From: Poa pratensis
Lineage: Eukaryota > Streptophyta > Magnoliopsida > Poales > Poaceae
Direction: 5' to 3'
DNA length: 64,000 nt
Assembly: GCA_947311845.1 (NCBI GenBank)
Contig: CAMZMU010000117.1
Coordinates: 75,896,059-75,960,058 of the forward strand
Positions 21,844 through 33,275 of the stretch are shown one piece after another. The position numbers and the translations under genes are program-made. Numbering within the stretch: the first letter of the stretch is position 1; every line of letters starts with the position of its first letter. The notes under the pieces were generated by a model. It did no database searches and had not been told where the DNA came from. It saw nothing but the letters and a program-made list of their open reading frames with translations.

Positions 21844-22384
21844 TGTAATCCTCTCTTTCCATGCAACACTAGTGGAGGCATTCCCTTCTATCCCAGCCCG
21901 TGAGGGCCTTTAGTCCCAGTTAGCCAAGCAGGACAGGCCAAGCGGGACTAAAGGCCCAACCTTTAGTCCCGGGCTTGTTACCAGCCGCGACTAATGGCCT
22001 TTCACGTGGCCGCGATACAGGGATTGGGTTGGAGGACCTTTAGTCCCGGCTGGTAATACCATCCGGGACTAAAGATTATTTTCCAATTTTTTTTTCAAAT
22101 TTGTTTTTCCAACATTTGTTTCAATTCTTTTTCCAACATTTGTTTTCCATCCGGGGTCTAATTAGAGGCGCCTCTAACTAAGCAATGCTCTCGTAATCCT
22201 AGCGCCTCTAATTTCTTTTTTCTAATTGTTTGACTCGTTACTCTCTCACTTGGACCATTTTTAACACTAATTACACTTAAACTTTAGTCAAATTCTAGTC
22301 TTGTTCGAACGGGAAGTTCGGTCACCCATCCTCACACTACTCCACCCTCAGCACGCTTAACTTCTCTGTTCCTTCCTGCTGTGG

Positions 22385-25300
22385 TGTCACGCCCCAAATT
22401 TGGGAAGCCAGAAAAACACGGTTGTTAGATAGCCAAAAATCAGGGGCAACAAAAACTTTTTGAAGTTGCTCCATTGATGCTCGTGTTCCACTTCCCTTTT
22501 TGCTTTGTTTGACTTGTGGTACCTTGTTGGTTGTGTTTGTTAACACCTAATAATAACCTTGTGAGCACAACCTACTTAAACCCTACCTCTTAGTGATCGT
22601 GTCATGACAAGAAAAATATTCCATATATCTTCTCCTATCTTATTTGTGGCCAAAATCCTTTTTCAAAGATGCTTTGATTTTATCAACTACCCGAAGGCCT
22701 AAGATTTGAGAAAGTAAAGTATTTGCAGAAGTACCTGTTTATAAAACTATGGAGATCTATCTAATCTCTCCTGCCCATTTCCAAACTTTGTTGCCCTTAT
22801 TTTAAAACTCCTATTTTCAACACCCTTTTGAAAACTAATGCAAGTGGGGAGTATATTAACCCACAACTTTTCTATATCGAAACCTTTTGAAAATTATAAA
22901 GTTTTGAGTTGAACTACCTTCCAATTTCTTCTCTTCAAGTTTTGGAGTTTATTAAAAAGCCTCTTGTTTTCCTTGTTTTCAAAAGTTATCTAAAATACTT
23001 TTGAAAGAAGTTGTTTATTTAAAAATCACCTTTGTGATCTCTACTACATCCCCTCTCATATCATTTCAAAAATATATGTTTTGAAAACATTTTCTTATTT
23101 ATTACAAAGTGTTTACCAAAAGGCCAGAAATGGATTTTAAAATATGTTGTGAATAAAAGTATTTCCAAAATTCTAGCAATTTTACTAAACATTCTTTTGG
23201 CCATATGTGACCCCTTTTTATTTAAAAATATTTGTTTATGTTTTATAAGTATGTTTTGTCAAAAGGTTTTTGCAAAATAAAACTGTTTTAGTGAGAGGGA
23301 GAGCAGCCCAGCCTTGCCACTTTTGGCCCAAGCCCACCAAGAGCTGAAACCCTAGGGATGCCCTGGAATTTTTGATTTCCTCCCCAGCCGCCTCCCTCCC
23401 ATTTCCTCTATTTGCATCAAAGTCCTCCCACCTCGCAAAAAGGTCCCTAGACCTTATCCTCCCACCAACCCCTCTTCTTCCTCTCCTCACAGCCACACAC
23501 GCACACACGCACGCGACACACACCCTGCCCGAGCCCCCCGCTCCTTCCTCCTCCGGCCAGCGAGCCGTCGCCGCCGGCCATGGTCCGGCCGCCGGCCGCC
23601 GCGCCGCCCTCTCCTCCCGGCCTCCCTCTCCTCCACCCGAGCTTCCTTCTCCCCCCACCCGCACCTCTCCTCCCCATCCTCTGCCCCAGCCGGCCGCCGG
23701 CCGTCGCCGCAGCTGGCGCGCCCCGCGCCTCCCTCCTCCCGCGTCGCCCCCCCTCCAGCAGGCCGTCGCCCTCGACCACGGCCCGGCCGTGCGCCGCCAG
23801 CCCTCCGCGCCCCTGTCGCCTCGTCGCCCGGCCGCCGCCCTTCCGGCTCCTGGCCGCGCCGCCTCCGGCCCGTGCCGTCCGACGGCGTCGTCCCCGACCT
23901 CTCCTCCCCGCGTTCGTGCACCGCTGCCCCGGGTCGCGTCTCCCGTAGCCGCCTCGACCCCGGCGCCGCAACCAGCCGGTTCCTCCACGAGCTGCTCCGC
24001 CCCGGCCCGTGCGCTACCCGTCTCCGGCTCCCGGCACGCCACGTCAAGCCCCGCCCTTGGTAGCCTCTACAGTGGCCGTGCTGCCCTTCCGTGTCCCGTG
24101 CTCTGGGCTTCCGTGTGTGACCTCCGGTTTCACGGAGTCGCCAATCCGCCCGACGGAATCCCTTTCGGCGCAGGATTTTGTCCAACGGATGTCTCCGTCC
24201 GGCGGGTCTTCCCGGCGTGTGTTTCTCCGGCGTCCGATGTGTCCGTGTTGTCCACCCATCGAGGTGTTGCATCCCGTTGCGCATCCTCCGGTGTTTTCGT
24301 GTGCGCCTTTCCGGTGCCCATGACCATGTTTCCGGTTACATGATCTTTCCCGATGTTCCGTCCCGACATGTCAATGAGCCTGCGCGCGCTTGTGTTTTCC
24401 GTGCGCGCGCTGTCCCGGTGGTTTCCCGATGTTCCCGATACCGTGTTCCCGATGTCTCCGGTTTCACGATGTGCCCGATGTCGTGAGTCCGTCCAACGGA
24501 TCCCTCCGTTCGTTCAACGGATTCGATCCCGACGTTCCCGATACCTTCCCGATGTTTCCCGACATCTTCCCGATGTCTTCCCGACATCTTCCCGATGTCT
24601 TCCCGATGTCTCCCGACATCTTCCCGATGTCTTCCCGATGTTTCCCGACATCTTCCCGATGTCTTCCCGATGCTTCCCGATGTTTCCCGACATCTTCCCG
24701 ATGTCTTCCCGATGTTTCCCGATATCTTCCCGATGTTTCCCGATGTTTCCCGATATCTTCCCGATGTTTCCCGACATCTTCCCGATGTCTTCCCGATGTT
24801 TCCCGACGTCTTCCCGATGTTTCCCGATGTCTCCCGAAACCTTCCCGATGTTTCCCGATGTCTTCCCTGTGTCTCCCGGTTCCTTTCCGGAGCATGTCTC
24901 CGACCAATGGATTCCCCTCCGACGCTTGTCTTTATCCGACCGATGTCTCTCCGTGTTCTACGACAAGAGTGTCACCGTCACCGTGTACCCCGACCGTCGA
25001 CAAGACCGGACCACGACAACTCGAGTACAACTACGACGACTACTTCCACGACAAACGACTACTTCCTCTCCAGATCAAAGTTCCCGGCTTGGACCCCCGA
25101 AGTTCTTCGACCCCTCCTGCCGACTGTTGTTCGATGTCTTAAGGTTGATTAGCAGGACTAGTACAACTATTTTAATATGTAGTACTGTTAGTTTTTCTTA
25201 CATAAAATTAATCTTGGTTATACTAGTGTCAGTATAGAATCATCTGTTAATTGATTGTTTGCTTATTCGTTGTTTGTGATAGATATTATCTAGTAGCTGC

Positions 25301-27685
25301 TCTGTGTTCTGTAATGCTTGTAGTATGGTTGGTTTACTTTAGATTGTTGTCAACCCGTTCCTTTGCAGTAGTGTTTGTAGTGTTCTGTTAAATAACCCAC
25401 CTGCACCTTCTTAACTCCTAGTCAATAACTTGTGTGAGCAGTGTTGTGAAACTTTGTTGGTTGCCTAACTATTTAATAGTATATGTCCCTAGAGTTAGTA
25501 GCATGCTCACTTGTGAGTGTGCTTAACGATTCTTGTTAATGCCTGCTTGTTAAGGTACTTTTGTCTGAAGTATTTCCTGAACTTTTGTAGCAGCCATTGG
25601 TTTTTTACCTAATCACCCTAAAGGGTGTTCTGCTTTAGTGTTTAGTTAGAACTACCTAATTAACTATTAGGGTTGATGTGCATACTCTCTTAGGTGTATT
25701 TGTTGTCTTAGCTGTATGGACTTGATGCCTGTTGTTGTATAACTAAGTAAATTGCTTGCTTTTGGTTGTCAGCTTAGTGTCTTGTGCAATGCTTGTTGTT
25801 TGTTATGTCCTTGTGGCATTGTCTTGTATTTTGAATGTTGTTCCTTTCTCTGTTTACGACGTTAGATACGAACGGGAAGGAACTGGAAGTGAGGAGTGGG
25901 CCTGAGGAACATCAAGATCAAGACCAAGGACATATTACCAAGCCAGGCAAGCCACCTCACCACTCTACTGAAATCCCATTACTTTTACAAGCATGTTTTG
26001 CTTTCAAAATAAAATAATGCATGTTTTATTTCCTTGTGGCATCTTGCCACCCCCCAAAACTATTTTACAAAAATATTGTTTGGCCGAGAAATCTACTAGT
26101 ATATAATAGGTTTTATAAAAGTAAGTCTTTACTTGAGAAACCTTCTACTGAAGGCGCTATCAAGAAAATTATATTTTCTAGTAGTATATCCTTATAATCT
26201 CACCTCGAACTCTAGGATGGGAGCCGGGATTTGATAAAATGTTTTCGGAAGAAAACCCGAGTCGCTGGGAGCGATCGGCGACAAAGATTTTTTTTTTATA
26301 AAACCCATGTTGCTGGGAGCAAATGGAGATGTTTGCGAAAACCCGAAGTGCTGGGAGCATTCGGAGAGTTTACGAAAACCCGAGCTGCTGGGAGCAGTCG
26401 GAGGTGGAGATGTTTTTGGAAAAAACACAAAGTACAGCCCTAGCGGCCGCCCGAACAATTGACCCGTGCAACCACACTACCTGATATGGGTAGGGCTTAG
26501 CCGGAAGCTTGTCCATTTTAGTACGGAGGATCTCATACTTCTATAAGGGTTAGAGTCCCTCGAAGCCGGGTTGCCGTTGTATGAGGCAATACACAAGCGG
26601 AGGGACCCGCAGCCGGACGATTACGTTGGGTCCCCTGCCGTGGCGGTGTGGCGTCCTGTGAGAGACCAGGGGTCTAGTGGAGCACACGGTGCCGGGGGGA
26701 AACACACCTAGCGGGAGTCCTCTGTACTAGGGTGGATTAGTGGAAAGCTTTGATCATGTTATCCGAACCCCGCATACTGACGTATGACGGACCGTGGCTG
26801 ATCACGGCGGAATGACTGTTTGGTGTGGTGAAAGTGCACCACCTCTGCAGAGTGTAAAACTATTTGAATAGCCGTGTCCACGGTCATGGACGGTTGGAAA
26901 GGCCACCGATCTAGGCGTATGGGCATTTTATGTTTTAAAAAGAAACTGTTTTCGGCAAAGGAGACATCAAGGAGGTACCTGGGAGGTACGGATTTGGGAG
27001 AAGATGGTTGGTCTCGGGGAGTCAACCAGTCGGAACCCGGAAAGGAAAAAGGGGCATCCCTATCCTAGTGTTTTGAAAAAGTTTTACAGAAAGTGTTTTC
27101 AAACGTGGAAATGGTTTCTACCATTTCTAAAAGAAGGAGAATTATATCTCCAAATGCTTTTTTTTAACAAAGATATAGAGATGTTGTATTCTCTATGTTT
27201 AAAAGCATCATTTGCGAAAATTAAGCCCTATAGTCATATATAGCAGCTATCCCAGTTTTCAAAAACGCTTTTATTGCATTACCATGAAAACTTAAGCCTG
27301 GTGGTGGTCTTGCGAGTACGTAATTGTACTCATGGCTGTGTCCCTGGATATTCCAATGTCCAGATTTTCATCGAGAAGACCTACGCCGAAGATGAGGAGT
27401 ATGCTGAAGATTGAGAGTTCGTCGACGTCTTTGCGAACTAGGCCGTCTTCCCAGTCAGTTGCCTGTAGGTGTTTTGGCAGATGACTTGGGCTCCACGTTG
27501 TTTGGTGATTCCGCTGCAAGAACCTATTTGAAGAAGTAGTACTTCAATCAAGTAAGTATTACGGTTCTGTATTTATGGATGTTCTTTCGATACAAGTTTG
27601 ATTGTGCTCAGCGACACACTGATCATGGGATCGCTGATGTTGTAGGCACAAGGGAATTCCGGACAGCTGATCCGGGGCCCCCACA
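22385..27685 (+). mobile_element. 5.3-kb solo LTR (long-LTR Gypsy, Sukkula/Erika-like)
   Basis: Begins TGTCACGCCCCAAATTTGGG, ends GGGGCCCCCACA, and is flanked by the perfect 5-bp duplication TGTGG (22380-22384, 27686-27690). No second LTR, primer-binding site or gag/pol was found inside, so it reads as a single very long LTR. It contains a GC-rich block (23390-24350), a minisatellite and an AT-rich 3' half. LTRs of about 5 kb are known for large-retrotransposon-derivative families such as barley Sukkula; the family assignment is a guess. Long open frames in the GC-rich block are compositional. Confidence 0.75.
24436..24880 (+). repeat. Dense minisatellite of 11-12-bp CCCGATGT/CCCGACAT modules
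   Basis: About 30 head-to-tail modules of TTCCCGATGTC and TTCCCGACATC types, arranged in higher-order groups of two or three (best 24541-24861). All three + frames and the minus frames stay open, which explains the long FPMFPDIFPMSSRC-like translations; these are not proteins. Confidence 0.9.
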
Positions 27686-27690
27686 TGTGG

Positions 27691-28445
27691 TCCCGCGAAT
27701 CTGATTGTACCTTGTTGTCAATACTACCATATCAATCCTATTAACTCTTATAACATTGTGTCACATATGTGTATTTTTTTAAACCAAAAACAATTATTTA
27801 AGTAAACAATAATGAATAAGTAATAATAATATTGAATTCCAATGAAAATAAAATAAATAATAAAACTATTTTATTCATTTATTGCCATTTATTCATATAA
27901 TATGGCATAATTAATACCTTTAAATATGTAAATCGCAAATTGACAAATAATATATCCATAATATGGTATATAATATAACTTTAAATCTGTAAATATTTTA
28001 TTCATTTTTTGTTATTATCATATAATATGGTATATAATATAACTTTAAAAAAATGCATTAACTATTATCTTTTCCATATTTTGGAATCTAACTAAACTTT
28101 CAACATGAAAAGTGTTTGAATTTGAATAAATAATCCAAAATCATTTTTTGTTTTATAAAATAATTATTCTAACTAGTCAAACTATTAACTATTTTGCCAT
28201 TTTCATTTAAAAAATGCATTAACAATTATCTTTTTCATATTTTTGAATCTCACTAAACTTTCAACGTGAAAAGTGTTTGAATTTGAATAAATAATCCAAA
28301 ATCATTTTCTGTTTTATAAAATAATTATTCTAACTAGTCAAACTATTAACTATTTTGCCATTTTCATTTAAAAAATGCATTAACAATTATCTTTTTCATA
28401 TTTTTGAATCTCACTAAACTTTCAACATGAAAAGTGTGACCATTA
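27691..28445. repeat. AT-rich CACTA interior with 161-bp tandem repeat
   Basis: Units start AAAAAATGCATTAAC at about 28048, 28209 and 28370, an exact 161-bp period. The third is cut by the nested CACTA element and resumes at 32917. The reverse complement of this unit recurs at 63425-63560, in the second exonuclease-bearing CACTA. Confidence 0.8.
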
Positions 28446-28479
28446 CACTAGTAGGGAAGTGCCTTTCTATGGAACGACA

Positions 28480-28816
28480 TTTTGTGGCGCACCAAACTGG
28501 CAATGAGCCACAAAAACATTTCAGTGGCGCACTGAGCACAATGCGCCACAGATTACTGTGGCGCATGCAAGCTGGCGTGTGCCACAGAAATATGGTGGGT
28601 CCCGCATCAACAAAAATCTGGTGACATTTCTGTGGCGCGTTGCACTGGATGCGCCACATAAAGCATCGTTTCTGTGGCGCATCCAGTCCTGTGCGCCACA
28701 GAAATGTGGTGGGCCCCATCCAACGATTGCCTGGGTGCTTATTCTGTGGCGCACGGTTCTGGATGCGCCACTGAAAAGGACATTTCTGTGGCGCATCCAC
28801 AGCCGTGCGCCACAAA
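28480..28816. repeat. 5' subterminal GTGGCGCA dyad array
   Basis: At least a dozen GTGGCG(C)-type motifs, mostly as inverted pairs (GTGGCGCA, 8-14 bases, TGCGCCAC), spaced roughly every 50-60 bp. In CACTA elements such motifs bind the element's own DNA-binding protein. Confidence 0.9.
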
Positions 28817-28939
28817 AAGTATTGTGTGTCTACCGCACCGACACCTCCACAGAAATCTTTTCCCTTTCCTTTTCCATCCCCATTCCAACTTCCCCACCCC
28901 TCTCGCATCGAGCACTCCCCGCGCGCATCCGCCATCGCC

Positions 28940-29250
28940 ATCGACCACCACCGCCACCTCTCGGGTCGAGCCCTCCACGCGCCGTCGCTGTCGACCACCA
29001 CCGCCACCCCTCTCGCATCGAGCCCTCCCCGCGCGCGTCCGCCTTCGCCGTTGACCACCACCGCCACCTCTCGCATCGAGCCCTCCATGCGTACGCCCGC
29101 CGTCGCCGTTGACCACCACCGCCACCTCTCGCATCGAGCCCTCCACGCGTGCATCCGCCGTCGCCATCGACCACCACCGCTACCCCGCGTCGAGCCCTCC
29201 CCGCGCGCGTCCGCCGTCGCCGACGACCACCACCGCCACCTCTCGCGTCC
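28940..29250 (+). repeat. GC-rich minisatellite (GACCACCACCGCCACCTCTC units)
   Basis: Six copies at about 28943, 28993, 29053, 29111, 29169 and 29224, with units of 50-60 bp. A donor-like CCCG|GTACGT follows at about 29251, so this may be the leader exon of the AP2 gene. Frames are open by composition only. Confidence 0.7.
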
Positions 29251-29929
29251 CGGTACGTATTCCTCCTCATCGCCGCCCTGCAGTACCAAAATCATAATTT
29301 TAAATCATAAGATTAAATTCTTTGTCATAAGATGCATGTCTTCCACTGAAAAAATTATAGTTTTAAATTATAAGATTAAATCATAAGTTTTAACATTGCA
29401 CATTGTCATAAGTTTTAACATGTACAACTATTATAGTCATTTGAAGATATAAGGAATCTAAGCATAACTATGTGGTGCCAACTATTATAACATGTACAAC
29501 ATTTCAAGATAAGGAATCTAAGCTAAACATGTACAACTATTTTTTCAATAGGATGTGCAAAGAAGTTCATAGCTGGCTACTCCATCCACTGGATATGAAC
29601 ATAACTATGTTTTGATAAGAAAGAAATTTGTGGGGTTAATTTGGTTGACCTAATTAATGTTGAACTCAAACTTGATATTTATTTTGTATTGGCTAAACTG
29701 GAGCTTGAGTTGTTCCGCTTGCAGGACCTGATCTTTTTTTATCCTTTTACCCATGTTCTTGCATATGTACTATAGGCCGATGATTTAAACTATGTCATGT
29801 TAAAGGGAAAAGAGTATCTACAATAACTTGTACTATATACAATTTGAGTGCTTGTATTAGAACATGGTCTTGTAGGTACTCTTTTTGCCTTGTTTTGACA
29901 ATGATATATGAGGCTTATATTGTATTACA

Positions 29930-30104
29930 CCGATGACTCTGATTCACAGTATAGCTAGGTTTACTCTGAGCCTGAGCATGACCGAACCTATAGAACGAAT
30001 GTAAAAAATGGGCCAAAGATCGACGGCGTCGCACCGTCGGTCTGTAGTTTCTGTCAAGCTCAGGCTCAGGGCCACGCTACTGTTCTCTGAATCAGAGTCA
30101 TCGC
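29930..30104. repeat. Imperfect fold-back repeat
   Basis: CGATGACTCTGATTCA (29930) and CTGAGCCTGAGC pair with GCTCAGGCTCAG (30058) and TGAATCAGAGTCATCG (ending 30104). The two paired blocks are separated by unmatched bases. The loop contains a second small hairpin, GACGGCGTCGCACCGTC. MITE remnant or hairpin-RNA precursor; not resolved. Confidence 0.6.
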
Positions 30105-30360
30105 TGTGAAACATCATTTCATAGGATAGCTAGGTTGACTCTTACACTTGGAAGTTCCGACACTTGGAAGTTCTTGATGTGCACTCTTCATATGAGGCAC
30201 CTTTTTATGTATGATCTTTGCTATTGGTACCCCGATCGAGAAGTTGTGTGTGCTTGTGTTGATCTGTGCTACCACGACCATCGTGTCGTGGTTGTTTGTG
30301 CTCCGACCATCGTGTCGTGGAGATGCCGGCCGGAGATGCCGGCCGGAGATGTGGATTTTT

Positions 30361-30690
30361 TGTGAAATGTCTGCAGGTACCCCGAGGGCCCTTGAGTTTG
30401 CCGGAACGTCGATTAACTTCCATTACGGCAAATTCGGGTACTCCATATGTCCCTTTTTTAGCAAAGGTCATGCCAAAAAATTTCGTGAATTTTGGCATCA
30501 CTTTGCTAAAAATAGGACATATGATTTGTGAAATGTCTGCAGGTACCCATGAGACCATTGAGTTTGCCGGAACGTCGATTAACTTCCGTTCCGGCAAATC
30601 CGGGTACTCCATATGTCCCTTTTTTAGCAAAGGTCATGCCAAAAATTTTCGTGAATTTTGGCATGACTTTGCTAAAAATAGGACATATAG
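30361..30690 (+). repeat. 166-bp direct duplication, each copy with a hairpin
   Basis: Copies start TGTGAAATGTCTGCAGGTAC at 30361 and 30527. Each includes GTTTGCCGGAACGTCGATTA and an inverted pair, TTAGCAAAGGTCATGCCAAA with TTTTGGCAT(G/C)ACTTTGCTAA, around TTTCGTGAA. A remnant of the same arm recurs at 31374-31397. It lies in the presumed leader or intron of the AP2 gene. Confidence 0.8.
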
Positions 30691-30846
30691 TTGTGTACTT
30701 AGATTGTAGATAATTTTAGTTGTGTTCATTGTTGGTTTATATTGTGTAATTTTCACATTGCTAAAAATGAGTTTGAAAATTGTGTTATTTGATAGTTGCT
30801 ATGAATTCGTACTTTATTTAAATTTGCTTGCTGGACCAGAGGGGCG

Positions 30847-32376
30847 ATGTCACTGTTGGACCAGAGGGGCGATGTCCGCGACTGGACTCCGCCGGGCTGG
30901 CACTGGGAGGTGCTACCTTCCTGGACGCGTATCTTGGTGAGGAATCCGGGTGACGTCGTCGACCCGGATCTTCTTTGGTGGCGGTCGCGTGGGCCATGCT
31001 CGGTGCAGAGGGAGCCGGCCCCCGAGGAGGTGGTACGTCGCCGTATCAGGGAGGAGGACGAGCACGTCCGTCGCTACATGACTTTGTTGGATAGGCAGTA
31101 CAACAATGGATGGTCGTTTCTTCAGAGGGTTCCTCGTCACGTGAGCTATGACCCTGTGAGGGTTCCTTATCTTTGGATGCGCGGCGCCCGCGGCTCAGGA
31201 CCCGGTCGAAGTTAGTTTCAGAGGTTCATGCATGGGAGAGGAGATGTATTAGTGATATTATTCGCGATGTATTAGGGTTAAATAAAAATGGACCAAATTA
31301 TTCATGGGATCAAGATGTATTAGTTATACTTATGCATATTTGATCAATGTCCCTACATGCATGAATATAATTTTGGCATGACTTTGCTAAAAATAATTTT
31401 AGTTCTGTTCATTGGTTTATATTGTGTAATTTCCACATTGTGTAGTTTGTAGTATATAGTTATGTAGTTTTTTGATTCTAATGAATTTGTTTTTAATATG
31501 TTTTAGTTTCACGGAATGGCCGGGTTTAAGGGTGTGAGGGCGTGCTATAGGAAGAACCTTGGTCGGTACGTGTATGGATGTCAGATCCATATCAACAAGA
31601 GGAAGCACTGGGCTGGGCAGTTTAATACAGCGGAGGAGGCGGCGCGCGCCTATGATTATTTCGCCGTACACGAGTACGGTGATAAGAAGAAAGATAAGGA
31701 TCTGAACTACCCAGCGGATCGCCACCGTGTGAATGAGTTCATACCGGATGGGATCAGACAGGTGGAAATGGCCAAGGAGATGGAGCACAGGTTGGCTGAG
31801 GCGCAGATCGCACGTCGCAACGCACGCCCCCAGGACGACCCGTATGTGAGGCATCTCCTGCAGAACAAGCCAAACTTGATGTCCTACCAGCAGTTCGGCA
31901 CTAGTCCTTTTGACGGTGCTGGTCCTTCGTACGGCACCGGTCCTTCGTACGGCACCGGTCCTTCCCACGGCGCCGGTCCTACTGACGACGACATCACTTC
32001 TCTTGGGATCTGGGCGGAGGAGGAGGAGCAGCAGGAGGAGGAGCAGCAGGAGGAGGAATGGGAGAAGGACTGGGATTCCGACTCTGAGCAGCGGCGGCAG
32101 AAGCGGCAGCAGGAGCGGCAGCAGGCGTTGGAGGAGCGGCAACAGCAGCGGCACCAGGAGTGGCAGGAGTCGGAGCAGCAGCTACTGCGGATGTTCGGGC
32201 CGCCGAACCCCGATGCTTATCACCGCAGCGACCCTAGGCACTGGGTCGAGATGAATAGGCGGGACGGCATACCTTCGTTCCGCACTCTTTCGGGTCAGCC
32301 GTGGGGGAGCGAGGACACTGATGACACGGCAGATCCGATGTTCTGGGCTCAGATGAATATGGACGACGACGCATAG
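30847..32376 (+). CDS. Transposon-borne AP2-domain protein, two exons
   Basis: Exon 1 is 30847-31140 (98 codons, rich in W and R). A donor CAC|GTGAGC and an acceptor TTTTAG|TTTCAC (31506) define a 366-bp intron and keep the frame; exon 2 runs 31507-32376. If exon 2 is used alone, an ATG at 31516 gives 286 residues. In that numbering the AP2/ERF-type fold is 4-66: FKGVRACYRKNLGRYVYG, then HWAGQFNTAEEAARAYDYFA and KDLNYPADR; GVR, WxGxF and TAEEAARAYD are AP2 hallmarks. Next come GPSYGT repeats (about 133-153), a Q/E/R-rich coiled coil (about 170-225) and an acidic end. AP2 domains bind DNA, so this is probably a nuclear DNA-binding protein. Likely role: element factor, or captured host gene. 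Splicing is inferred. Confidence 0.75.
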
Positions 32377-32619
32377 AGCGACTTGTCCACTTCTTTCCGT
32401 ACTATGTTTTATGTTGACTTGTCCACTTATCTATGTAGACTGATGTTCCACTGTACTTGGTTAAGACATATTTATCTGTCTGTTATAATACCGTGTCAAA
32501 ATATATTACTGTTTCTATTATTTTCTGTATAAATACGGTAATATACCTGTATTATTGTCAAATACAGCAAATAATCGATAATACAACAAATAATCGATAA
32601 TATATACAGCAAATAATTT

Positions 32620-32900
32620 AGTGGCGCACGGTAAATAATTTTGTGGCGCACCATATTCTGTGGCGCACGAACAAAGTGCGCCATAGATACATTATTGTCG
32701 GATAGAGCAAATAATCGAAATTCTTTCTGTGGCGCATGGAACATAATTTAGTGGCGCACTCTGGAGGTGCGCCACAAAATTTTATACTTTCTGTGGCGCA
32801 TGGTTCCATGCGCCACAAAATAATATTTTTGTGGCGACGATTCTGTGGCGCACAGACCATGCGCCACAGAAACAGTTTTTGGTGCGCCACAGAAAGGCAC
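32620..32900. repeat. 3' subterminal GTGGCGCA dyad array
   Basis: About a dozen motifs of the same type as at the 5' end, including tight inverted pairs such as GTGGCGCATGGTTCCATGCG. They start about 250 bases after the AP2 stop codon and run to the terminal repeat. Confidence 0.9.
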
Positions 32901-33033
32901 TTCCCTACTAGTGTTATTCTAACTAGTCAAACTATTAACTATTTTACCATTTTCAATTAAGGGTTTATGAATGTAGATAAAAAATTTAGAGCCTTCTACA
33001 ATACGAGACTATCAAGATTAAATATTTAAATAT

Positions 33034-33250
33034 AGGAAACAATACGAGGCACCCGGAAACAATTTGGTTATTTCTCAAGTCTTGCCCAATTGATTTAAAT
33101 ATCGGAAACAATACGAGGCACCCGGAAACAATTTGGTTATTTCTCAAGTCTTGCCTAATTGATTTAAATATAGGAAACAATACGAGGCACCCGGAAACAA
33201 TTTGGTTATTTCTCAAGTCTTGCCCAATTGATTTAAATATAGGAAACAAT
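33034..33250 (-). repeat. 69-70-bp tandem repeat in exonuclease 3' flank
   Basis: GGAAACAATACGAGGCACCC recurs at about 33034, 33103 and 33172, with a partial unit at 33242, an almost exact 69-70-bp period. It lies just after the exonuclease stop (minus strand), so it would be in its 3' UTR. The other gene copy lacks it. Confidence 0.9.
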
Positions 33251-33275
33251 ACAATCGACACATTGAGACATACGA

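Larger units (their letters stand above)
28446..32913 (+). mobile_element. Complete 4.47-kb CACTA element encoding an AP2-domain protein
   Basis: The termini are perfect inverted repeats of 23 bp starting CACTAGTAGGGAAGTGCC, flanked by a TTA duplication (28443-28445, 32914-32916). Both ends carry dense GTGGCGCA/TGCGCCAC dyads. There is no transposase gene; the only conserved coding sequence is a two-exon AP2-domain gene near the right end. It inserted into the 161-bp repeat tract of the larger CACTA. Perfect ends and TSD suggest a fairly recent insertion and mobilisation in trans. Confidence 0.95.

Noticed and set aside
21867..21885. Possibility that the CACTAGTGGAGG end belongs to a different, short element
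   Set aside because: No nearer matching end with a 3-bp duplication was found, whereas 34424 shares CAA and the subterminal motif; kept with moderate confidence.
23236..24343. Long overlapping open frames on both strands (up to 323 codons)
   Set aside because: They lie in a GC-rich block of a solo LTR, are open in several frames at once, and consist of P/R/A/S-rich sequence without domains.
24353..25237. 294-codon frame rich in FPDxFPMSSRC
   Set aside because: Translation of an 11-12-bp module minisatellite; all frames are open.
28739..29386. Several long frames on both strands
   Set aside because: Fall in the GACCACCACCGCC minisatellite and share no domain with known proteins.
31417..32154. 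Antisense frame of 245 codons with long leucine runs
   Set aside because: Mirror of the Q/E-rich coding part of the AP2 gene.
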